Shown: one piece after another, positions 1 to 4,970 of the stretch
How positions within the stretch are numbered: the stretch's first letter is position 1
Layout: each line of letters starts with the position of its first letter
Origin: Oscillospiraceae bacterium
Lineage (GTDB): Bacteria > Bacillota > Clostridia > Oscillospirales > Oscillospiraceae
Reading direction: 5' to 3'
Length of the DNA: 6,715 bases
Assembly: GCA_031266955.1 (NCBI GenBank)
Contig: JAISAA010000288.1
Span: forward strand, 1 to 6,715
Program-made: the position numbers and the translations under genes
Notes under the pieces: model-generated
Seen by the model: the letters and a program-made list of their open reading frames with translations, nothing else
Told to the model about the DNA's origin: nothing
Databases searched by the model: none

Positions 1-1479
1 GAGCAGACCCGCGTCACGGTGGCGGAGCATATCCGCCGTTTGCCGATGAGCGTTTTCAACTCCAAGAACCTCTCCGAGCTCACGACAAACGTCATGGGCG
101 ACGTGGCCACGAGCGAGCACGTGATGAGCCATATCATACCGGAGCTTATCGCGCATATCATATCCGTGACCGCGATATGCGTCCTGCTCGCGATATACGA
201 CTGGCGCATGGCGCTGGCTATCTTCATCACCGTCCCGCTCGCGTTCGGGATCATCCTTCTCAGCCGCAAAATATACGGCGGCGTCTCGAAAAAACACGTG
301 GCGGCGAAGCTGGCGGCCTCCGACCGTGTGCAGGAATACATAGAGGGCATAAAGGTCATAAGGGCGTGCAATATGGACGGCGAGCGCTTCGGCGCGCTGG
401 AGTCGGCGCTGCGCGAGATGATGCGCCTCGCTATGGCGATGGAGGTGGGCACCGGCATATTCGTGACGGGCGCACAGGCAGTATTGCAGGGCGGCATCGG
501 GCTCACGGCGCTCGTCGGCGCTACGCTTTTGACGGGCGGGCAGCTCGGCTTTGTGCCGCTGCTGACGTTTTTGATGATAGTGGTGAAGATATACGGCCCC
601 GTGATCACAATACTCACGCTGCTGCCGGAGCTGTTCTATTTTCAAATCGCGCTGCGGCGTATGCGCGAGCTGCTGGAAATCAAGCCTATGACGGGCGACG
701 AGGAACGCGAGCTTACGGATTTCACCGTCGTGTGCGAAAACATCGGCTTCTCCTACGGCGCGGGCGCGGAGCCGGCGGTAAGCGACCTGTCCGTGACGAT
801 CCCGTCCGGCAGCCTCACGGCGCTTGTCGGCCCCTCCGGCAGCGGAAAGAGCACGGTGTCGAGGCTCATAGCGCGCTTTTGGGACGTTGACCGGGGCAGG
901 ATAACCGTAGGCGGCGTGGACGTCAAAACGCTAGACCCGGAGCAGCTTATGAGCTATATGTCCTTCGTTTTTCAAGATGTGGTGCTGTTCAACGACACGA
1001 TCTTGGGCAACATCCGCATCGGCGATATGGACGCGACGGACGAACAGGTCCTCGCCGCCGCAAAGGCCGCCCGCTGCGACGATTTCGTCAGCCGCCTGCC
1101 CGAGGGATACAACACGATGCTCGGCGAGAACGGCCAGACGCTCTCCGGCGGCGAGCGCCAGCGCGTGTCCATTGCCCGCGCGCTGCTGAAGGACGCGCCC
1201 ATCGTCCTGCTCGACGAGGCGACGGCGAGCCTCGACCCGGAAAACGAGGCGTCGATACAGGAGGCGATCTCCGCGCTTGTAGCGGACAAGACCGTGCTCG
1301 TCATAGCCCACCGCTTGCGCACCGTGGCCGGCGCGGACAATATAATAGTCCTCGACAAGGGCCGCATAGCGGAGCAGGGAGAGCACGACGAGCTCATTGC
1401 GCGGGACGGGCTGTATAAGCGACTCTGGACGCTCCAGACAGAGAGCCTCGGCTGGGCGGTCGGCGGGCGGAGACAGTGA
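1..1479 (+). CDS. ABC transporter, fused permease/ATP-binding protein (5' partial)
   Basis: This is an exporter-fold ABC half-transporter: a membrane domain followed by a nucleotide-binding domain on one chain, normally working as a dimer in the cytoplasmic membrane. The frame is open from base 1, so the true start lies upstream; the GTG at 19 is internal. With 492 codons seen against about 580 usual, roughly 90 residues are missing. Counting codons from base 1, hydrophobic helices lie at about 46-66, 70-88 and 150-208. The ATPase domain has Walker A GPSGSGKST (277-285), Q-loop Gln (325), signature LSGGERQR (from 381), Walker B IVLLDEA (401-407) and H-loop His (437), all intact. The C-terminus LWTLQTESLGW is typical of IrtB/YbtQ-like members found beside MptD-type ECF S components. 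A second half-transporter gene probably lies just upstream. The substrate cannot be read from the sequence. Confidence 0.95.
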   Translation, partial: EQTRVTVAEHIRRLPMSVFNSKNLSELTTNVMGDVATSEHVMSHIIPELIAHIISVTAICVLLAIYDWRMALAIFITVPLAFGIILLSRKIYGGVSKKHVAAKLAASDRVQEYIEGIKVIRACNMDGERFGALESALREMMRLAMAMEVGTGIFVTGAQAVLQGGIGLTALVGATLLTGGQLGFVPLLTFLMIVVKIYGPVITILTLLPELFYFQIALRRMRELLEIKPMTGDEERELTDFTVVCENIGFSYGAGAEPAVSDLSVTIPSGSLTALVGPSGSGKSTVSRLIARFWDVDRGRITVGGVDVKTLDPEQLMSYMSFVFQDVVLFNDTILGNIRIGDMDATDEQVLAAAKAARCDDFVSRLPEGYNTMLGENGQTLSGGERQRVSIARALLKDAPIVLLDEATASLDPENEASIQEAISALVADKTVLVIAHRLRTVAGADNIIVLDKGRIAEQGEHDELIARDGLYKRLWTLQTESLGWAVGGRRQ

Positions 1480-1480
1480 A

Positions 1481-1490
1481 AAGGGGAAGG
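1481..1490 (+). promoter_or_regulatory. Ribosome binding site of the ECF S component gene
   Basis: The purine run AAGGGGAAGG sits 7 bases before the ATG at 1498 and starts one base after the stop codon of the ABC transporter gene. It supports the chosen start and translation from the same operon transcript. Confidence 0.7.
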
Positions 1491-1497
1491 TTTTTCA

Positions 1498-2091
1498 ATG
1501 AACACAAATAAACTAAAAGCGAAGGATCTCATCACTATCGCGATTTTCAGCGTGGTGTTTATCGCCGTATATATGTTGTGCGCTCTGCCGACAGGACTCA
1601 TCGTGCAGTTGTACCCGTTCTGCGCCGGAATCGCGATGATCCCCTGCGGGATCGTATGGGCATATCTGCGCACAAAGGCGCCGAAACCGCTCGCGATACT
1701 CATTCAGGGCGTAATATTCGCGATACTTGTGTTTATCATGGGTTCCGGCTGGTTTGTCTCGGTCGGCGTACTTGCCGGAGCGATTTTCGCGGAAGCGTTC
1801 GCGCGTATAGGCAAGTACAAGAGCTTCAAGTGGAACACGGCAGGCTACGGCGCGTTCGCGGTATGCTTCAACTTGGGGATGTTCGCGATCATACTGTTTG
1901 CGCGGGACTATTACTACGACTTCTGCATTGAAAGCGGCATGACGGCGGAGTATATGGAAGAACTCCTGAGCTTCATAAACGGCCCGCTGCTCGCGCTGTC
2001 CTCCGCTCTGTCCGCCGCCGGCGCGGTCATCGGTATGCTGCTGGGAAGGGTGTTTTTGAAGAAGCATTTTGTGAGGGCGGGGATCGTGTAA
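1498..2091 (+). CDS. MptD/Trep_Strep-family putative ECF transporter S component
   Basis: This 197-residue integral membrane protein resembles the MptD (Trep_Strep, TIGR02185) family of putative energy-coupling-factor S components, which bind a small substrate in the membrane and hand it to a shared T/ATPase module. It has the family's usual length. A short basic N-terminus (NTNKLKAKDL) leads into hydrophobic segments at about 11-33, 36-56, 65-80, 85-103, 115-135 and 162-185, and the tail is basic (FLKKHFVRAG). The start has a good ribosome binding site and follows the ABC gene by 18 bp, so the two are probably co-transcribed. In related clusters as I recall them, an EcfT-like gene and a CbiO-like ATPase follow; here they are absent and degraded sequence begins instead. 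The protein itself looks intact. The substrate is unknown. Confidence 0.85.
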   Translation: MNTNKLKAKDLITIAIFSVVFIAVYMLCALPTGLIVQLYPFCAGIAMIPCGIVWAYLRTKAPKPLAILIQGVIFAILVFIMGSGWFVSVGVLAGAIFAEAFARIGKYKSFKWNTAGYGAFAVCFNLGMFAIILFARDYYYDFCIESGMTAEYMEELLSFINGPLLALSSALSAAGAVIGMLLGRVFLKKHFVRAGIV

Positions 2092-2111
2092 TATAAGGGC
2101 GGCAGGCACGG

Positions 2112-2290
2112 CAGGATTTTTTCAAATTCATTTTCGACAACTATCTCAATATCAGGAAGATAATCGAGAGCAAACGCGAATACAAGCGTCAAATGGCCAG
2201 AATGGAGGCGCTGCCGGAGGACTACCGATACGTCTTTAAGAAAATCCAAAGCCATATGTGGATGTTCGCGGCGGGCTCCGGCTATGACAT
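2112..2290 (+). pseudogene. DUF1048-family gene remnant (no start, C-terminal half missing)
   Basis: In the frame with codons at 2112, 2115 and so on, the sequence reads QDFFKFIFDNYLNIRK, then KREYKRQMARMEALPEDYRY, and ends MFAAGSGYDM. This is the characteristic N-terminal half of DUF1048 proteins, small cytoplasmic proteins usually encoded between a PadR regulator and an ABC-2 ATPase gene. No ATG, GTG or TTG precedes the homologous part: the frame is closed by TAA at 2094 and its first Met is at 2193, well inside the domain. The family normally runs about 50 residues further. Here the resemblance stops at about 2290, where ABC ATPase sequence begins in another frame; the old frame drifts on to a TGA at 2363. 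The remnant lies 20 bp after the S-component gene, and no PadR gene remains. The family assignment is from memory of its conserved LPEDY and AAGSGYDM stretches. Confidence 0.8.
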
Positions 2291-2881
2291 GACGGCGGCT
2301 CCGCGAGCGTATGCGGCTTCGACGTTCAGCGCCAATCTGATAAAGCGCGCTAGAATATCAGTCTGACGGGACAGTTCGCAGCCGTGGACGGCATACTCAC
2401 CGGACGGGAAAACCTCCTGCTCATCGCCAAGCTGCGCGGAGTTGCGTATCCCGCCGAGACCTCGGACGGGTTGCTCGGGCGCTTCGGGCTGACCGGCGCG
2501 GCGAACCGGCGTGCGGGCACGTATTCCGGCGGCATGGCGCGGCGGCTTGATATAGCGATGAGCCTCGTCGGAGGCCCCTCCGTCATATTCCTTTGCGAAC
2601 CTACGACAGGGCTCGACCCGGAGGCGCGGCTCGAGGTCTGGAAAACCGTCAAAGAGCTCTCCGGCAGCGGCTCAACGATCCTGCTTACGACACCGTATTT
2701 GGAGGAAGCGGAGCAGCTTGCCGACAGAATCGCGATCCTGCACGGCGGAAAGATCATAGCGAACGGAACGCTTGACGAGCTCAAGAAGCTGTTCCCGCCC
2801 GCGAAAGTCGAATATATCGAAAAACAGCCGACGCTGGAGGAAATATTCCTCGCGATCATAGGCTCAAGAGAGGGCGATTGA
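2291..2881 (+). pseudogene. ABC-2 type (DrrA-like) ATP-binding protein, truncated and disabled
   Basis: This is the remains of the ATPase of a two-gene ABC-2 exporter (daunorubicin-resistance DrrA-like). Recognisable sequence starts at 2291 with DGGSASVCGFDVQRQSDKAR, which in intact relatives lies about 60-80 residues in, so the Walker A region is gone. A TAG at 2351-2353 then interrupts the frame, followed by NISLTGQFAAVD with the Q-loop Gln at 2372-2374. A GTG at 2384 opens a 165-codon frame, but it has no obvious ribosome binding site. The signature YSGGM (2522-2536) survives. Walker B reads VIFLCEP instead of VIFLDEP (Cys codon 2594-2596), and the H-loop position reads TTPYLEEA with Pro (2693-2695), where the family has Gln or His. 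The C-terminal half is otherwise well kept, ending TLEEIFLAIIG. ATP hydrolysis looks impossible. The stop overlaps the permease start region. Confidence 0.9.
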
Positions 2882-3633
2882 ATGAAATCTCTGCGCGATA
2901 CCGGCGTGTTGTTTGGCCGCTTAATGCGCCATATACTCCGAAGCCCGGATACGATCATCACCGTCGCGGTCACGCCGATTGCGATCATGCTGCTGTTTGT
3001 CTATGTACTAGGCGGGGCGATACGGACAGAGAGCGGCAATTATGTGAATTACCTTTTGCCGGGCATACTTCTCATCGCCATTGCGAGCGGAATAGCGTAT
3101 ACCGCTTTGCGGCTCTTTACCGACGTGCAGAGCGGCCTGTTTGCGCGTTTTCATTCAATGCCCGTCAAACGCGCCTGCGTGATATGGTCGCACGTCCTGA
3201 CCTCGCTCGTATCCAACGCGATTTCGCTAGTCCTGATCATCATTGTCGCGCTCATTATCGGCTTCCGTCCAAACGCGGACGCGTTGGCGTGGCTCACGAT
3301 CGCGGGGATACTGGCGTTATTCACGCTCGCGCTGACGTGGCTCGCCGTCATACCCGGCCTGACGGCAAAGTCAGTCGAAGGCTCAAGCGCGTTTTCATAT
3401 TCGCTTGTATTTCTGCCGTTTCTAAGCTCGGCGTTTGTACCTACCGCGACCATGCCTGCCGCGGTCCGGGCGTTTGCGGAGAACCAGCCCGTAACGTCAA
3501 TCGTCAAACGCTACGCGCCTTGCTGAACGCGGAACCGGTTGGGAGCGACATATGGATCGCGCTCGCGTGGTGCGTTGCGATAACTGTCGTGGCGTATTTC
3601 TTCGCAATTAGGGCGTACAGGCGGGTTGCGTAA
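2882..3633 (+). pseudogene. ABC-2 type transporter permease, frameshifted
   Basis: This is the membrane partner of the ATPase just upstream; its ATG begins with the last base of the ATPase stop codon (TGA/ATG overlap), the usual coupled arrangement. The first 208 residues are a normal ABC-2 permease of the DrrB type: a short amphipathic start, helices at about 25-45, 57-77, 105-128, 136-157 and 170-185, and the motif NYLLPGILL at 55-63. After TSIV the frame runs into YAPC and a TGA at 3524-3526. The expected ending continues in the next frame (TLRALLNAEPVGSDIWIALA, then VVAYFFAIRAYRR) to a TAA at 3631-3633. Loss of one base near 3506-3509 explains this: an expected GTC AAC ACG CTA now reads GTC AA ACG CTA. 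The lost part includes the last membrane helix. Restored length would be about 250 residues, normal for the family. Confidence 0.88.
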
Positions 3634-3676
3634 ATAAACGCGTCGCTGAACCTCGCAAAATTTGTGTTTGATTGCA

Positions 3677-3713
3677 CGTGCGTACGCGCACGGGAAACGG
3701 CGCGTACGCGCCG
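3677..3713. repeat. Paired 16-bp palindromic elements
   Basis: Bases 3677-3692 (cgtgcgtacgcgcacg) form a 6-bp stem with loop tacg. Bases 3698-3713 (cggcgcgtacgcgccg) are a perfect 16-bp palindrome. Both share the core gcgtacgcg and lie 5 bases apart. The arm acggcgc at 3697-3703 could also pair with gcgccgt at 3721-3727. No T-tract follows. They could be protein-binding sites, transcript folds or a mobile repeat. Confidence 0.7.
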
Positions 3714-3739
3714 ACGCGAGGCGCCGTCCTGTAGTACTG

Positions 3740-3830
3740 CGAAATATCTAAAACTTGTCGTAAAAAGACATAGATTCAATGTATCGCAACGAAAAAGAGC
3801 GGCATTTTCTGACAACTTTTAGACGTTTCG
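3740..3830. repeat. Imperfect inverted repeat, 21-base arms around a 49-base centre
   Basis: The reverse complement of 3740-3760 matches 3810-3830 at 17 of 21 positions; both read GACAA, one base, TTTTAGA, two bases, TTTCG. Weaker similarity extends about 10 bases outward on each side. The A-rich 49-base centre codes for nothing recognisable. It may be a decayed miniature element or a long transcript stem. Confidence 0.55.
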
Positions 3831-3835
3831 GCGTA

Positions 3836-3860
3836 GTAGGGGCGCAGCACGCTGCGCCCT
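3836..3860. repeat. GTAGGGG-headed hairpin repeat, copy 1
   Basis: GTAGGGG at 3836-3842 leads into a perfect 8-bp stem, gggcgcag (3840-3847) with ctgcgccc (3852-3859), closed by the loop cacg. Its layout matches the second copy starting 48 bases downstream. I recall similar GTAGGGG-type hairpins as frequent intergenic repeats in Clostridia, but this was not checked. Confidence 0.65.
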
Positions 3861-3883
3861 GCAATATATTCGCGAACACATCC

Positions 3884-3910
3884 GTAGGGGACGATGGCAA
3901 TCGTTCCGCC
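3884..3910. repeat. GTAGGGG-headed hairpin repeat, copy 2
   Basis: GTAGGGG at 3884-3890 leads into an 8-bp stem, gggacgat (3888-3895) with atcgttcc (3900-3907), including one G-U pair, closed by the loop ggca. Only the head and geometry are shared with copy 1; the stem sequence differs with compensating changes, so the fold rather than the sequence seems to be what is kept. Confidence 0.62.
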
Positions 3911-3938
3911 CGTTATCCCCGTCCCACAAAAAAACCGC

Positions 3939-3967
3939 TTGCAATCCTCCCCGCCCTACGATATAAT
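3939..3967 (+). promoter_or_regulatory. Sigma-A type promoter of the Rpn gene
   Basis: The -35 box TTGCAA (3939-3944) and a perfect -10 box TATAAT (3962-3967) are separated by the optimal 17 bp. Transcription would start near 3974, giving a leader of only about 20 bases before the ATG at 3995. There is no obvious operator beyond the hairpins upstream. Confidence 0.8.
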
Positions 3968-3977
3968 ACAGAAAAGC

Positions 3978-3985
3978 AAGGAGGG
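3978..3985 (+). promoter_or_regulatory. Ribosome binding site of the Rpn gene
   Basis: AAGGAGGG lies 9 bases before the ATG at 3995. Together with the promoter it fixes that start. Confidence 0.8.
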
Positions 3986-3994
3986 TGATTTCCA

Positions 3995-4939
3995 ATGCCG
4001 GACGAAACCGTAGCCCTGTCGCCCCTCGCCGACCCGGTTGTCGCCGCCATCTTCTCCGATATCCAAAGCGCCGGCCTCGCAATGCAAAGCCTGCTCGACG
4101 CTTCGCTTGCGGAGGACGGCATACAAATCGGCGAACTGATTTCGGTCACACCGCAGCGCCATTACACCCAGCCCGGCGAACGCGGCTGCCACATAGATAT
4201 AGAGGCGACGACGAATAAGAACGAACGCGCGTTCTTCGAGGTTCAGATAAATCCAGACCCGACGATCCTACAGCGCAACCTGTTCTCCGCCTCCCGCGCC
4301 CTGACCGACAGCGCGCTCCCCGGCACGACCCACGCCAAGCTCGCCGCGTCAATGCCGAAGGTCATATCAATAAACATCCTGAACTTCAACCTCCGCGACG
4401 ACAACGAGCATTTCCTTCAGCCGATAAAGCTGCTGTACACCAAACCCCCGCACACCGTAGCCCTGCCGCAGTTTTCAATTTACAACATCCAACTGCCCCG
4501 CTTCCGAGAGGCGAAACAAGATTTCACCAACCCGCTGTACTGCTGGATATACGCGATGGACACGGCAATGCAGCAAAAAATCACCATTAGGGAGGTAATC
4601 AAAATGACGCCGGAGCTCCAACATTTCGCCAAAGGCGACACAGGCTTCACACAATACTGCGAACGCTACGACCGCGTAGCCTCAGACCCCGCCACCCGCA
4701 CGGAATACTACAACTGGATAAACGAACAGATCCGCCAGCAAGGAATGCTCCTCGGCGCGGAAGAACGCGGAATAGAACAGGGAATGCAGCGCGGAATAGA
4801 ACGCGGAATAGAACGCGGAAAACAAACCAAAGCCGCCGAAATCGCGCGCAATCTCCTCTCAACAGGCCTGACTCTCGAACAGATATCCAAAAGCACCGGT
4901 CTCCCCCTAACCGCAATAAAAAATCTCCCCCGCCAATAA
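3995..4939 (+). CDS. Rpn family recombination-promoting nuclease/putative transposase (PD-(D/E)XK)
   Basis: This 314-residue protein belongs to the Rpn/PDDEXK_2 group, DNA nucleases of the PD-(D/E)XK fold; E. coli RpnA relatives promote RecA-independent recombination. The start region (LSPLADPVVAAIF) matches the family's opening around the phrase 'D.vf..if'. Probable active-site residues are Asp68 in HIDIEA and Glu82 with Gln84 in FFEVQ, the family's D...ExQ form. Residues 85-205 follow the usual middle, including a tyrosine/phenylalanine-rich substrate-fold region. A charged repeat tract (about 254-277, RGIE-type tetrads) is followed by a helix-turn-helix-like tail (EIARNLLSTGLTLEQISKST), also typical. 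The gene has its own strong promoter and ribosome binding site. Its plus strand is C-rich and G-poor, unlike the transporter genes to the left. It looks intact. Whether it moves DNA or acts as a cellular nuclease is unknown. Confidence 0.9.
   Translation: MPDETVALSPLADPVVAAIFSDIQSAGLAMQSLLDASLAEDGIQIGELISVTPQRHYTQPGERGCHIDIEATTNKNERAFFEVQINPDPTILQRNLFSASRALTDSALPGTTHAKLAASMPKVISINILNFNLRDDNEHFLQPIKLLYTKPPHTVALPQFSIYNIQLPRFREAKQDFTNPLYCWIYAMDTAMQQKITIREVIKMTPELQHFAKGDTGFTQYCERYDRVASDPATRTEYYNWINEQIRQQGMLLGAEERGIEQGMQRGIERGIERGKQTKAAEIARNLLSTGLTLEQISKSTGLPLTAIKNLPRQ
4754..4825 (+). repeat. 12-nt in-frame tandem repeat in the Rpn gene
   Basis: Six 12-base units run in frame. Three are identical (cgcggaatagaa at 4766, 4790 and 4802), and the others at 4754, 4778 and 4814 are diverged. 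They encode the tetrads GAEE, RGIE, QGMQ, RGIE, RGIE and RGKQ, a probable charged helical linker. Unit number could vary between strains without shifting the frame. Confidence 0.85.
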
Positions 4940-4956
4940 CCCCCAAACAAAAAACT

Positions 4957-4963
4957 TAGGAGG
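4957..4963 (+). promoter_or_regulatory. Ribosome binding site of the stalk-domain gene
   Basis: TAGGAGG lies 7 bases before the ATG at 4971. No separate promoter is evident in the 31-base gap after the Rpn gene, so read-through from the Rpn promoter is likely. Confidence 0.75.
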
Positions 4964-4970
4964 CAAACAA

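Larger units (their letters stand above)
3634..3994. other. Gene-free, structure-rich intergenic region
   Basis: I see no credible protein-coding sequence or RNA gene in these 361 bases. They hold two 16-bp hairpin/palindrome elements, an imperfect inverted repeat with 21-base arms, two GTAGGGG-headed hairpins and, at the right end, the promoter and ribosome binding site of the Rpn gene. None of the hairpins is followed by a T-run, so no intrinsic terminator for the decayed export cassette is visible. Confidence 0.75.

Noticed and set aside
972..1703. Long minus-strand ORF of 243 codons across the ABC ATPase gene and beyond
   Set aside because: It lies opposite strongly conserved ABC motifs and the S-component start, shows no domain, and is Ser/Arg/Ala-rich as expected for a shadow of a GC-rich gene.
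1513..2109. Minus-strand ORF of 198 codons opposite the S-component gene
   Set aside because: The plus strand codes a clean multi-helix membrane protein with a good ribosome binding site; the antisense product is a His/Arg-rich shadow.
2384..2881. Treating the 165-codon GTG ORF as a functional short ABC ATPase gene
   Set aside because: It lacks Walker A and the Walker B Asp, has no obvious ribosome binding site, and ATPase sequence continues upstream past a TAG.
2350..2988. Minus-strand ORF of 212 codons opposite the ATPase remnant
   Set aside because: It is antisense to sequence that clearly reads as ABC ATPase and permease, and has no recognisable protein features or ribosome binding site.
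3698..3713. Perfect palindrome as an intrinsic terminator for the permease gene
   Set aside because: No T-run follows the stem on either strand.
4754..4825. Tandem repeats as a CRISPR array
   Set aside because: Units are 12 bases, contiguous without spacers, in frame and inside a coding region whose family usually carries such charged tetrads.
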